From: Fibrisoma montanum
GTDB taxonomy: Bacteria; Bacteroidota; Bacteroidia; Cytophagales; Spirosomataceae
Assembly (NCBI RefSeq): GCF_003583365.1
Contig: NZ_QXED01000001.1
Location: 682,001-746,000 of the forward strand
Reading direction: 5' to 3'
DNA length: 64,000 nucleotides
The notes under the pieces are model-generated. The model ran no database searches and was not told the DNA's origin. It was given only the letters and a program-made list of their open reading frames with translations. This document shows, in pieces, positions 53,186-62,404 of the stretch. Position numbers and translations under genes: made by a program. The stretch's first letter is position 1. Each line of letters begins with the position of its first letter.

Positions 53186-54670
53186 TTACTGATTTCCGGC
53201 ATTGGCGAAAGCCTCGCGCAATACCTCACGATCATCAAAATCATATTTTACACCGTTGATCTCCTGGTAGGTTTCGTGGCCTTTGCCGGCCACCAGAATA
53301 ATATCGTGCGGACGAGCCAGCAAAACAGCCTGCCGAATGGCATCGCGCCGGTCTTCGATCGTCAGAGTTTTCTTAAAATCGACCGGAGGGATCCCCGTCT
53401 GCATCTGCTCCAGAATAGCCATAGGGTCTTCGTTGCGGGGGTTGTCGGAAGTCAGGATAACGCGGTCGCTCAATTTGCAGGCGATTTCGGCCATAATCGG
53501 GCGTTTGGCCGCATCGCGGTTACCTCCGCAACCCACTACGGTTATGACCCGCGGACGCTGCCCGGCTTCGTCGCCGTGGCGTAGACCGTCGATGGTTTCC
53601 AGTACGTTCTGCAATGCGTCGGGCGTATGGGCGTAATCGACAATGCCCACAACATTGGTCTCTGATATAACCTGCTCGAAGCGACCCGGCGGAGGGGTTA
53701 ACCCCGAGAGCTGGGTCAGTACGTCTTCGGCTTCTTCGCCCAGCAGTACGGCAGCTCCGTAAACAGCCAGCAGATTGTAGGCGTTAAACCGCCCGATGAG
53801 CTTAAACCATACCTCACGGTCGTCGATCTGCATGTTCAGCCCGAACAGACTATCGGCCAGAACCTTCCCTTTGAACGTAGCCAGCGTCTGGAGCGAGTAG
53901 CTTTCCTTCCGGGCAACGGTATTCTGCAGCATCACCAGGCCGCGCTTGTCGTCGACGTTGGTCAGGGCGAAGGCCGTTAATGGAAGCAGGTCGAAAAAGC
54001 CTTTTTTGGCTTTGATGTAATTATCGAAGGTACCGTGGAAGTCGAGGTGATCGTGGGTGATGTTGGTAAAAATCCCCCCGGCAAACGTCAGTCCGGCGAT
54101 ACGTTCCTGCACCACGGCATGTGAGCTAACCTCCATGAACACGTGGGTACAGCCCGTTTCGAGCATCCGGATCAGCAGTTCGTTGATAGTCACTACATCC
54201 GGCGTGGTGTGGGTAGTTGGAATGACCTGATCGTCGATCTGGTTCTGTACCGTAGACAACAACCCGCAGCGATAACCCAGGCTGCGAAAGAGCCGGAACA
54301 GGAGCGTTGCCACGGAGGTTTTACCGTTCGTACCCGTTACGCCCACGAGTTTAAGCCTTTGCGACGGCTGTTCGTAAAAGTTAGCGGCAATCAGGCCGAG
54401 CGCCCGGGCCGAATGCTGCACCTGGATATAAGCAACCTGATCGGCCCTGTTGGCGGGCAGTTCTTCGCACAGGATCGCCGTGGCTCCCTGCTCAATGGCC
54501 GTGTCAATGAAGGTATGCCCATCGGCGACGGTACCCCGAACTGCGACGAACAGACTGCCGGGACCCACCCGACGCGAGTCGATGGTCAGGTTGGTGATTT
54601 CGGCATCCATGCTCCCGGACGTGGCCAGCAGCGAAACTTTATAGAGGAGGTCTTTGAGTGACTTCGGCAT
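53186..54670 (-). CDS. murE: UDP-N-acetylmuramoyl-L-alanyl-D-glutamate--2,6-diaminopimelate ligase
   Basis: 494 residues from the ATG at 54670; the preceding TTG is not needed. It adds the third residue of the peptide stem. ATP loop GVTGTNGKTSVATLLF (about 110-125), TTHTTPDVVTINELL, VDYAHTPDALQNVL and VVGCGGNRDAAKRP are present. The motif TSDNPRNEDP carries the Asp-Asn-Pro-Arg that binds meso-diaminopimelate, so the wall is predicted to be DAP-type. It follows ftsI by 46 bases. Confidence 0.97.
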   Translation of the reverse strand: MPKSLKDLLYKVSLLATSGSMDAEITNLTIDSRRVGPGSLFVAVRGTVADGHTFIDTAIEQGATAILCEELPANRADQVAYIQVQHSARALGLIAANFYEQPSQRLKLVGVTGTNGKTSVATLLFRLFRSLGYRCGLLSTVQNQIDDQVIPTTHTTPDVVTINELLIRMLETGCTHVFMEVSSHAVVQERIAGLTFAGGIFTNITHDHLDFHGTFDNYIKAKKGFFDLLPLTAFALTNVDDKRGLVMLQNTVARKESYSLQTLATFKGKVLADSLFGLNMQIDDREVWFKLIGRFNAYNLLAVYGAAVLLGEEAEDVLTQLSGLTPPPGRFEQVISETNVVGIVDYAHTPDALQNVLETIDGLRHGDEAGQRPRVITVVGCGGNRDAAKRPIMAEIACKLSDRVILTSDNPRNEDPMAILEQMQTGIPPVDFKKTLTIEDRRDAIRQAVLLARPHDIILVAGKGHETYQEINGVKYDFDDREVLREAFANAGNQ

Positions 54671-54716
54671 CAATCAGTTTATGACGGGTTGGCCGGCAAA
54701 GTTAGCAGCCTCCCCG

Positions 54717-56822
54717 TTAATTCAACGTCAGAGTAATCGGTGTGTTTGCTACCAGCTGCGTACCCGGCTCCAGCGATTGGTCTTTCACTTTACCGTGCCC
54801 TTCTACGGCGACCCGCAGGCCCCGGTTTTCGAGCAGGAACAACGCATCCCGGAGCGTCAGACCCCGAACGTCCGGTATGCGGTCGGGCCGGGTTGGGCGG
54901 GATTTCCAGCGGCCAGCGGGCGTAGCTTCAACCCAGCCCTCGGTTGATGGCTCACTTTTCAGGTTCAGGGTGGCGCTGATCGTATGCAGATCGTCGGAGT
55001 AGCCGGCCAGTAAGCCATCCGCTGGCCGGGGCTGCTGACTGCCCGGACGAATGGGCGCGTGCATGCGGATGTCATACGCTACGATGCGGTCGGCCACCTC
55101 TCTGAACACCGGCGCAGCTACGGCGCCGGCATAAAGTAAGTCAATGTTGTCGCCCTGGGGCGAATCCACTACGGTGATACAACTATATTTCGGGTTGTCG
55201 GCGGGGAAATAGCCAATGAACGATGTATAATATTTACCCACCTTGTAGCGGCCGTTGATGATCTTCTGAGCCGTACCGGTCTTCCCCGCAATGGCGTAGT
55301 ACGGATTGTCAATGTGCCGGGCGGTGCCCTGCTTCACGACACCCCGCAGCAGTTCCTTTGCTTTGCGGGCCGTTTCGCGGGAGCAGATCGGCTCGGGCGC
55401 TACATAAGGTTTAAACTCCTCAACAACGTCTTCCGCCTTCTTGATCTGCTTGACAATCATGGGTCTTACCCACTTACCGTCGTTTGCCACCGCGTTGTAG
55501 AAAGTCAGCATCTGCAACGGGGTGATCTGCATCTCGTAGCCGTAGGACATCGACGTGAGCGACACCTTACTCCAGCCTTTCATATCCGGATTCCGCACTA
55601 CCGGCGTGGCCTCGCCTTTCATGTGAATACCCGTTGGCTGGGTAAGCCGGAACCGACGCAGGTACTGGCAATATAAATCCGGTCGTTTATAGAAGTAGCT
55701 CCGCATGAGCAGGTGCGTGCCTACGTTCGACGACTTTTCGAATACCTGCCGGGCCGTAATGGTACCGGCTCCGCCCCGTTTGGCGTCGTGAATACCCAGC
55801 CCATTGTACGTCATTGACCCACCGCCGGTGGCTACCATCTGGTTCAGCGAAATGGCTTTCTCCTCCATCAACGCCATCATCGTGGCGAGTTTGAACGTTG
55901 AGCCGGGGTCCGTACGTCCGGCCAGCGCGTGGTTGAAGTTTTCAACATAGCCATCGTCCTTGCGGGTCAGGTTGGCCATCGCCCTGATTTCGCCCGTGGC
56001 CACTTCCATGACGATGACGCACCCTTTGGCCGCGTTGTATTTCTCCAGCGCCGAACGTAGTGCGGTTTCGGCCATATCCTGAAAATTAACGTCGATGGTC
56101 GTGTATAGATCCATGCCCGACTCAGGCTTCATGTCCGGCCCATCGTTGACCGGTTTGCGGATGCCACCCGACAGGATTTCGACCAGGCCCACCGCGTTTT
56201 TTCCGGCCAGTTGCTGCTGGAAACTGGCTTCCAAGCCGATCAGCCCACGACCCGTTTTGGCGTCCAGATCGCCGATGGTCCGTTTGGCCATGTTGCCGAA
56301 CGGATGGTACCGTTCGTAATGGGGGCGCAATACCCCTCCACGGGCCGCTACCTTCGCCGAAGACCGGAAAAACGGCCATTTGATCATCATCTGTCGCTCC
56401 TGGAACGTAACCCGCCGACGGTTCAGCAATACGTACCGGCGCTTGCGGGCCCGGGCATCGCGGACCAGATCGGTGTAATCGGTAGCCGATCGGTCGCGGA
56501 AGATGCGCGAGAGCAAGAGCCCCAGCGAATCGACTTTCTTGGCAAAATAGTCGGGTTTGGCAACGGTCGGATCCAGACCGACTACGTAGGTTGGCAGCGA
56601 CGTTGCCAGCAGGCTGCCGTCGCTGGCGTAGATGTTGCCCCGCATCGCCCGGATTGTATCGCGCTGGATGATGGCAGCCGCTACCCGATCCCGCCAGAAC
56701 TTACCCTTGAACGTCTGAAAATACTGTACGTACACCAACCGGCCGATCACGCAGGCCGCCAGCACAATCACGATGTAGGTGACGTGGCTTGCCCGCTGAA
56801 TGATGTCCTGCTTAATGTTCAT
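54717..56822 (-). CDS. ftsI: Division-specific penicillin-binding protein (FtsI/PBP3 type) with C-terminal PASTA domain
   Basis: 701 residues from the ATG at 56822, overlapping the ftsL stop by 11 bases. A septal transpeptidase that cross-links glycan made by FtsW. One N-terminal membrane helix (VTYIVIVLAACVIGRLVYV), a dimerisation/pedestal domain (about 50-250), then the transpeptidase: SxxK in DPGSTFKLATM, SxN in KSSNVGTHL, and KTG in YAIAGKTGTAQK. The last 55 residues (RIPDVRGLTLRDALFLLENRGLRV, ending LTLN) form one PASTA domain, common in FtsI of Bacteroidota and absent from E. coli. Confidence 0.96.
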   Translation of the reverse strand: MNIKQDIIQRASHVTYIVIVLAACVIGRLVYVQYFQTFKGKFWRDRVAAAIIQRDTIRAMRGNIYASDGSLLATSLPTYVVGLDPTVAKPDYFAKKVDSLGLLLSRIFRDRSATDYTDLVRDARARKRRYVLLNRRRVTFQERQMMIKWPFFRSSAKVAARGGVLRPHYERYHPFGNMAKRTIGDLDAKTGRGLIGLEASFQQQLAGKNAVGLVEILSGGIRKPVNDGPDMKPESGMDLYTTIDVNFQDMAETALRSALEKYNAAKGCVIVMEVATGEIRAMANLTRKDDGYVENFNHALAGRTDPGSTFKLATMMALMEEKAISLNQMVATGGGSMTYNGLGIHDAKRGGAGTITARQVFEKSSNVGTHLLMRSYFYKRPDLYCQYLRRFRLTQPTGIHMKGEATPVVRNPDMKGWSKVSLTSMSYGYEMQITPLQMLTFYNAVANDGKWVRPMIVKQIKKAEDVVEEFKPYVAPEPICSRETARKAKELLRGVVKQGTARHIDNPYYAIAGKTGTAQKIINGRYKVGKYYTSFIGYFPADNPKYSCITVVDSPQGDNIDLLYAGAVAAPVFREVADRIVAYDIRMHAPIRPGSQQPRPADGLLAGYSDDLHTISATLNLKSEPSTEGWVEATPAGRWKSRPTRPDRIPDVRGLTLRDALFLLENRGLRVAVEGHGKVKDQSLEPGTQLVANTPITLTLN

Positions 56823-57213
56823 TGAGATTGACAACGATTTTGTGTGGAGGAGTTAAACTATCGGTCAGGCCAAGCCCGGATACCCGCTTACTAAGTTCTG
56901 ATTGTTTGCCACTTTTCATAAAATCGGCCTCCAGCGTAGTTGCCTGCGCCCGAAGTTCATCGACCTGCGTTTTGCTCCGCTGAATCCGACGTACCAGCCG
57001 CTCGGCATTGTGGTTCAGGCCAATATACACGATCAGCAGCAGCGTAACCCAGAGAATCCGGTCAATATGGCGGATGGGCCAGGCATTGTCTTCGCCAAAA
57101 AGCCGGTCGAGCCCGATGACGTCGTTGATCCAGATCGTCAGGCGGTTTTTGCGCTTCTGTTTTTTCTGTCTGGCAACAATGCGTTCGGGTTGCCGAAATG
57201 TATTCTTAACCAT
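56812..57213 (-). CDS. ftsL: FtsL-like division protein
   Basis: 133 residues. A basic cytoplasmic tail (RIVARQKKQKRKNRLTIW) leads to one membrane helix (about 52-66, ILWVTLLLIVYIGL), then a coiled coil (about 67-105, VRRIQRSKTQVDELRAQATTLEADF) and a short tail. This is the layout of Bacteroidota FtsL, a scaffold that links FtsQ/FtsB-like proteins to FtsW-FtsI. The call rests on structure and position before ftsI, since FtsL sequences are poorly conserved. rsmH and mraZ, which usually precede it, are missing. Confidence 0.85.
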   Translation of the reverse strand: MVKNTFRQPERIVARQKKQKRKNRLTIWINDVIGLDRLFGEDNAWPIRHIDRILWVTLLLIVYIGLNHNAERLVRRIQRSKTQVDELRAQATTLEADFMKSGKQSELSKRVSGLGLTDSLTPPHKIVVNLNEH

Positions 57214-57598
57214 GATAAAGCTTTTAATGCTAACGGTGTTCCTTGTACGGCAATCGCAGTGTACTCATCGTCAACAACGTACCGGCAACGTCAGTGACCC
57301 CTTCAGCTTGTTCGTGCGTACCGGTTGGCTGCCCTTCCTAAAAAATCATCGATAAAGCGGGAGTCAAGGTAATCAAACCATGTTTGGCCAGCGACTCGTG
57401 GTCCTCTCAACACGGGTTTTCAACCCAAAATTGTGGCATCAACCTCAATAACGTACCTGGCAACACCCGTCCTTTTCCGCGTACACTTTATCAGCACAAA
57501 GTAACAAAAACCAATACAACTCTGTAAGGCCGTTAAAAAGCAAAGCGATGGCATTTCGCTTAAAATACCATCGCTTTCGTACAAAATCAGCGTCGGTG
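57214..57598. other. Gene-less spacer where rsmH and mraZ would be expected
   Basis: About 385 bases between ftsL and the M28 peptidase gene. It contains the peptidase terminator (57542-57577) and presumably the ftsL promoter, but no clear TAnnTTTG box, no GTGGG-type MraZ boxes and no remnant of rsmH or mraZ could be recognised. Short open frames here lack family features. Confidence 0.5.
57542..57577 (-). terminator. Intrinsic terminator of the M28 peptidase gene
   Basis: 10-bp perfect stem AAAGCGATGG/CCATCGCTTT (57542-57551 and 57568-57577) with a 16-base loop, 21 bases after the peptidase stop. On the minus strand it continues TTTGCTTTTTAA. Confidence 0.65.
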
Positions 57599-59077
57599 TT
57601 ATTCCTTCCAGCGCCACTCGTTGGCAATCTGAAGCGGAGTCCGCAGGCCCTGTGCTACGAGGTAATCCCGCGTTTTGGAATCGTTCAGTCGGCGGGTCGG
57701 GATATCGTCGGCGTCGGCAAGGGCGTAAAGCAGCATGGATGTATAGCGAACCGTATTTTTCAACTGCTCTTCGTTGACTAGGTTGATCCGGTCGCAGTTG
57801 GCGTGGTAGCAGTCCAGCACCTCCTTCGACAGGTGGCCATTCATCCCGACTACGGGAACGCCTTCGAGCATGAACGGCTGATGGTCGCTGTGCAGGCCGG
57901 CCTGGTTCATCATCTGGTTGGCGAAGGCCGGCTCAGTCCGTTTCATAGCCTCCCCTACATCGTTCAGAAACGGCAGCATGTCATTGCGGCCGAATGCATT
58001 CAGCCCTGTAGGATCATTGGTCATATCGAGGTTCATCATGCACCGGACCTTGTCCAGCTGGCCGCTTTCCTTCAACGCCTGCACCATGCTTTTCGACCCC
58101 AGCAGTCCCTGTTCTTCACCCATGAACAGGACAAACTCGATGGTTCGCTTTGGTTTGATTTTCAGCGCCCGGAACGTACGGGCAATGTCCATGACGGCAA
58201 ACGACCCGATGCCATTATCGATGGCCCCGGTTGCCAGATCCCACGAATCGAGGTGACCACCGATAATGATTTTCTCGTCGGGGTATGTAGCTCCGGGCAG
58301 CGTAGCGACTACGTTGCGGGCGCGGATTTTACGGCTTTTGTTGCTCATGGCGATCATGGCGTGCAGCGGACTCCGCTCTTCCTGCATCCACTGCCGCAGC
58401 TGCAGCCCGCTCTCCAGCGAAATGCAGACCGACGGAATAGGAATCAGTTTGCCCGTAACGGAGGCCGTTCCGGTGAGCAGCACATTACCCGGCACCAGAT
58501 TTACCATGATCACGCCTTTCGCACCGTGCTGAATAGCCAGGGCTGTTTTCTCAGACCGATGCAGGTTCCGGGCACCCTGCGCCGGAGCGGCTATACCGAT
58601 GTTGACCAGCGCAATCTTACCCTTCAGCTTGTGTTTAACGGCCGCAAAGTCGCCTTCCAGTCCATTGCCGACATCAACGATTTCACCCTGTATGTGGGCT
58701 TCGATCGGCGAATGGGCCAGCGCAACGACCGGGACCTCCCGGAAGTTATCGCTCTTGCTGGGCACGATCGATAGGGTTACGGTATCGCGCATCCAGGCTT
58801 CCACTTCGAACGGCTCGTACCGCAATTCTTTAAAACCGTACGATTTAAGCAGATTATACGCATACGCTTCGGCCCGGGTTCCGTTGGGGCTGCCGGTCAG
58901 CCGGTGACCAACCACTCCAGAAGCATCGACCAGGGTTTCGTAGGCCCGGCTCCGCTGCATCACTTCATTGTTGATACGGGAAAACACTTTCTCGAGGGAG
59001 GGCTTCTGAAGGCTGAAGGCCATTAAGGTACCGGCAGTGCCAGCGCAAATCAGAACAAACCGCACCGCATGGACCAT
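57599..59077 (-). CDS. Secreted M28-family zinc aminopeptidase with PA domain
   Basis: 492 residues from the ATG at 59077, which gives a clear signal peptide (VRFVLICAGTAGTLMAFS). Starting at 59149 would add an Arg/Gly/Pro-rich tail encoded by repeat element H. A PA insert (about 120-230) precedes the M28 catalytic domain. Zinc ligands and catalytic residues: His and Asp in IIGGHLDSWDLATGAIDNGIG, the Glu pair in FMGEEQGLLGS, Asp in MNLDMTNDP and His in DCYHANCDRIN. It removes N-terminal residues from peptides in the periplasm or outside the cell. Confidence 0.92.
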   Translation of the reverse strand: MVHAVRFVLICAGTAGTLMAFSLQKPSLEKVFSRINNEVMQRSRAYETLVDASGVVGHRLTGSPNGTRAEAYAYNLLKSYGFKELRYEPFEVEAWMRDTVTLSIVPSKSDNFREVPVVALAHSPIEAHIQGEIVDVGNGLEGDFAAVKHKLKGKIALVNIGIAAPAQGARNLHRSEKTALAIQHGAKGVIMVNLVPGNVLLTGTASVTGKLIPIPSVCISLESGLQLRQWMQEERSPLHAMIAMSNKSRKIRARNVVATLPGATYPDEKIIIGGHLDSWDLATGAIDNGIGSFAVMDIARTFRALKIKPKRTIEFVLFMGEEQGLLGSKSMVQALKESGQLDKVRCMMNLDMTNDPTGLNAFGRNDMLPFLNDVGEAMKRTEPAFANQMMNQAGLHSDHQPFMLEGVPVVGMNGHLSKEVLDCYHANCDRINLVNEEQLKNTVRYTSMLLYALADADDIPTRRLNDSKTRDYLVAQGLRTPLQIANEWRWKE

Positions 59078-59130
59078 GCCCGCCGGTCGCCCGGCAGACC
59101 TGACCGGCTGCCGGGCAGACCGGCAATATG
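59078..59130. repeat. Word-repeat element H (GCCGGTC/GCCCGGC type, period 7)
   Basis: Words GCCGGTC, GCCCGGC, AGACCTG, ACCGGCT, GCCGGGC, AGACCGG between 59081 and 59123, self-complementary within the run so that it can fold back. It starts next to the preferred ATG of the M28 peptidase. It is open in the reading frame of that gene, which is why the gene could be called 24 codons too long. Confidence 0.5.
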
Positions 59131-59311
59131 CGTAAAACTTTCGGTGCATATAACAGGAATAAATTCTGGGCTAAATATAGAGAAAAGGCGGTTCATTTTG
59201 GCCCCGCCCGATTAGACACCAAAAATGGAGTAAGCGTTCGTCTGAATCCTGACTAAATTTGCGTATTGGTTTGTAAGTTCGCCCATACACCCGGCTTCAA
59301 ACCAACCAATC

Positions 59312-61441
59312 ATGAAAAAAACCGGTTTATTTCTCATCAGCACGTTCACGCTGCATTGCATGACACACGCCCAGCCGCCAGCGGCTCCCAAAGCCCCCAT
59401 AAAACCGAAAGAACTTACGATTCACGGTCAGACACGCATCGACAACTACTATTATCTCAACGAACGCGAAAATCCGGAGGTGATTAATTACCTCAAAGCC
59501 GAAAACGCGTATCTCGAACAGGTACTGGCCCCCGTCAAGAGCCTGCGCGAGAAATTGTTTGAGGAGATGAAAGGCCGCATTAAGCAGCAGGACGAATCGG
59601 TACCTTACAAAGAAGGGAATTATTATTACTATACGAAGTACGTAACGGGCGGGGAATATCCCATCTATTGCCGCAAAAAAGGCTCGCTGACGGGCGCAGA
59701 GGAGATTATGTTCGATGGCAATGCCCTGGCCAAAGGTCATCCGTACTACAACCTCGGCGGCTACGAAATTTCGGATAATGAGGATCTGGCCATTTTTGCT
59801 GAAGATACCGTTAGCCGTCGGCTGTATACGCTGCGGGTCAAAAATCTAAAAACCGGACAGGTTTATCCGGAGGCCATTCCAAACACCGAAGCTGGTAGCT
59901 TTGCCTGGGCCGCCGACAACAAGACGCTGTTCTACATCAGGAAAGACCCCCAGACGCTGCTGGGCTATCAGGTGTACCGGCACGTACTCGGCACCGATCC
60001 TAAACAGGATGTGCTGGTGTACGAAGAAGCTGACAACCAGTTCTACCTCGGCCTGTACCGGATGAAATCCAAAAAGTACGTCGCCATTGCCTCAGATCAC
60101 AACGGAGTGGCCACTGAGTACCGGCTCCTCGATGCAAAGGCACCTACCGGCCAGTTCTCGGTGTTTCTGCCCCGCGAGAAAGGGCATGAGTACGATATCG
60201 TCCACTTCGCCAACAAGTTCTACGTCCGCACAAACTGGAAAGCCGAAAATTTCCGGCTGATGGAGGTAACCGAAGGCAAAACGTCCGACCGCGCGGCCTG
60301 GCAGGAGATCATCCCGCACCGCCCCGACGTCATGCTGGCTAACATGGATGTGTTTGTGAATCACCTCGTGCTTGGCGAACGCAAAGCGGGCCTGACCAGC
60401 ATCCGGGTCATTAACCAGAAGACCAAAGCCGACGAGTACCTCGATTTTGGTGAACCGGCCTACGTAGCGGGCATCGGCTACAACCCCGATTTCAACACCA
60501 ACGTACTGCGTTTTGGCTATTCGTCGCTGACGACGCCCTCGTCTACGTTCGATTACAACATGGACACCAAACAGAAAACCCTGTTGAAGCAGCAGGAAGT
60601 GCTGGGTGGGTTTGACAAGACTAATTACGTTTCGGAGCGGGTGTATGCCACGGCCCGCGACGGCGTGAAGGTGCCGATTTCGCTGGTGTATCGCAAAGGC
60701 ACCAAAAAAGACGGATCCGCTCCGTTGCTGCAATACTCGTACGGTTCGTACGGCTACTCGACCGACCCGGGTTTCAGCTCAACGCGGCTGAGCCTGCTCG
60801 ACCGGGGCTTCATCTACGCCATTGCCCACATCCGGGGTGGTCAGGAAATGGGTCGGCGCTGGTACGAAGACGGCAAGATGCTGAAGAAGAAAAACACCTT
60901 CAACGATTTCGTCGACTGCTCGGAGTACCTCATCAAGAACAAATACACCTCATCCGACAAGCTGTTTGCGATGGGTGGCAGCGCGGGCGGTCTGCTGATG
61001 GGTGCGGTTATCAACCAGGCTCCGCAGCTGTACCGGGGCGTTGTGGCGGCCGTTCCGTTTGTCGACGTAGTGACGACCATGCTTGACGAGAGCATCCCGC
61101 TGACAACCGGCGAGTTTGAAGAGTGGGGCAATCCAAAAGAGAAGACGTACTACGACTACATGCTGTCGTATTCCCCCTACGACAACGTGCAGAAGAAGGC
61201 GTACCCGAACCTGCTGGTAACGACAGGTCTGCATGATTCGCAGGTGCAGTACTGGGAGCCGGCCAAATGGGTAGCCAAGCTTCGTACGATGAAGACCAAC
61301 AACCCAGGACAGGAAACGCAGTTGCTTCTTCACACGAATATGGAAGCCGGCCACGGGGGTGCATCCGGCCGCTTCCAGGCGTTGAAGGAAGTAGCGCTGG
61401 AGTACGCCTTCATGCTGAATCTGGTGGGCGTGCAGCAGTAA
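59312..61441 (+). CDS. Prolyl oligopeptidase family serine protease (oligopeptidase B type)
   Basis: 709 residues. A weak signal peptide (GLFLISTFTLHCMTHAQ) suggests export. An N-terminal helix and seven-bladed propeller (about 75-430) gate a C-terminal alpha/beta hydrolase (about 440-709). The catalytic Ser is in FAMGGSAGGLLMGA, Asp in TTGLHDSQVQYWEP and His in EAGHGGASGR. Features of S9A oligopeptidase B include AHIRGGQEMGRRWYEDGK and NTFNDFVDCSEYLI. These enzymes cut short peptides after basic residues. It is divergent from the M28 peptidase gene, so the two peptide-degrading enzymes may share a regulatory region. Confidence 0.94.
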   Translation: MKKTGLFLISTFTLHCMTHAQPPAAPKAPIKPKELTIHGQTRIDNYYYLNERENPEVINYLKAENAYLEQVLAPVKSLREKLFEEMKGRIKQQDESVPYKEGNYYYYTKYVTGGEYPIYCRKKGSLTGAEEIMFDGNALAKGHPYYNLGGYEISDNEDLAIFAEDTVSRRLYTLRVKNLKTGQVYPEAIPNTEAGSFAWAADNKTLFYIRKDPQTLLGYQVYRHVLGTDPKQDVLVYEEADNQFYLGLYRMKSKKYVAIASDHNGVATEYRLLDAKAPTGQFSVFLPREKGHEYDIVHFANKFYVRTNWKAENFRLMEVTEGKTSDRAAWQEIIPHRPDVMLANMDVFVNHLVLGERKAGLTSIRVINQKTKADEYLDFGEPAYVAGIGYNPDFNTNVLRFGYSSLTTPSSTFDYNMDTKQKTLLKQQEVLGGFDKTNYVSERVYATARDGVKVPISLVYRKGTKKDGSAPLLQYSYGSYGYSTDPGFSSTRLSLLDRGFIYAIAHIRGGQEMGRRWYEDGKMLKKKNTFNDFVDCSEYLIKNKYTSSDKLFAMGGSAGGLLMGAVINQAPQLYRGVVAAVPFVDVVTTMLDESIPLTTGEFEEWGNPKEKTYYDYMLSYSPYDNVQKKAYPNLLVTTGLHDSQVQYWEPAKWVAKLRTMKTNNPGQETQLLLHTNMEAGHGGASGRFQALKEVALEYAFMLNLVGVQQ

Positions 61442-61461
61442 AATAAATCCTATTCCGTAGT

Positions 61462-61508
61462 AAACCCCTCGTTCCTGTGAAGGCAGACTTTACAGGAACG
61501 AGGGGTTT
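61462..61508 (+). terminator. Intrinsic terminator of the oligopeptidase gene
   Basis: Perfect 17-bp stem (61462-61478 with 61492-61508, arm beginning AAACCCCTCG) with a 13-base loop, 20 bases after the stop. Confidence 0.75.
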
Positions 61509-61666
61509 GCCGCTTCATGTAGAACTACTGCTATTCGCAGGCGCATATTATCTTCTTGTTAACTCACTGATTCCTGTCAGTACTCTACGTATTTTTAATG
61601 TCGGATCTACATTGGGCGCCTTCGCCTGTTTTGCTGGATGCCGTACTCACGTTGACAATTTATTCC

Positions 61667-62263
61667 ATGCAGGCGCCATCCTTATACGATTACCTCTTCC
61701 ACAGCTCCGGGCGTAATCACGTACGGGTCGAGAAGTTTGACAAGGGTTCGTATATATACCAGCCCGGCGACGAACTAGCGCAGATCTTTCTGATCGAAAA
61801 GGGAGCCGTAAAAATCGGAAGTTACTCCAACGACGGCGAACGGGTCATTTACGACGTACTTCAGCCCGGCGAAACCTTTGGTGATCTCGATTACCTCGAC
61901 GACCATGGCATCGAGTTTTTTGAGTTTGCCCGGGCTATGACCAGCGTAACCCTAATGGCGATCGACCGGGATTACTTCAAACACATCGTTGTTCACGATC
62001 CGGTGGCCTCGGAGTGGTTCAACGTAGCGGTTGTCCGGCGGTGGTGGAAGGCCGAGACCCGCCTGCTCCACATGACCCGGGGCGATATTGAAGCCCGGCT
62101 CAGTGTTCTGCGTAAAGAATATGACAAGACCATTACCGACAACGCCGGGTACCGCCACAACCTCTTCAGCCTGCTGTCGCACCAGGAGCTGGCCGACCTC
62201 ACCGGAACAACCCGGCAAACGATTTCCAAGAAGCTGAAAAACAACCTGGAACCGGCTCTTTGA
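61667..62263 (+). CDS. Crp/Fnr-family transcriptional regulator
   Basis: 198 residues from the ATG at 61667 (MQAPSLYDYLFHSSG); an earlier in-frame ATG at 61598 would add 23 residues of no clear type. N-terminal cyclic-nucleotide-binding beta barrel (about 20-110: FDKGSYIYQPGDELAQIFLIEKG, VLQPGETFGDLDYL), then a dimer helix and a winged helix (about 130-198) with LSHQELADLTGTTRQTISKKLK as recognition motif. The barrel lacks the typical cAMP phosphate-binding RxS motif, so the ligand may be different. It precedes the TonB-dependent receptor gene by 141 bases. Confidence 0.92.
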   Translation: MQAPSLYDYLFHSSGRNHVRVEKFDKGSYIYQPGDELAQIFLIEKGAVKIGSYSNDGERVIYDVLQPGETFGDLDYLDDHGIEFFEFARAMTSVTLMAIDRDYFKHIVVHDPVASEWFNVAVVRRWWKAETRLLHMTRGDIEARLSVLRKEYDKTITDNAGYRHNLFSLLSHQELADLTGTTRQTISKKLKNNLEPAL

Positions 62264-62373
62264 CAACGCAAAAAGAAGTGAATGTTAAGCCGTCCACCGG
62301 AAGATGAAGTTTGTGTGAATTAGTAGAACCACGTTAAATTTTAACATATCCGTGTCCTGACACAGCCGGACTT

Positions 62374-62400
62374 TTGTGGGTCTTTACCAACCTAAGTTTG
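62374..62400 (+). promoter_or_regulatory. Promoter of the TonB-dependent receptor gene
   Basis: TTG (62374-62376), 16 bases, TAAGTTTG (62393-62400), then TGTT and the ATG at 62405. Same spacing as the promoter at 16895-16921. With the start site 4-5 bases after the box, the message would begin at the ATG. Confidence 0.55.
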
Positions 62401-62404
62401 TGTT

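Noticed and set aside
57214-57598. Degraded rsmH or mraZ before ftsL
   Set aside because: No stretch in any frame resembled the SAM-binding or MraZ motifs.
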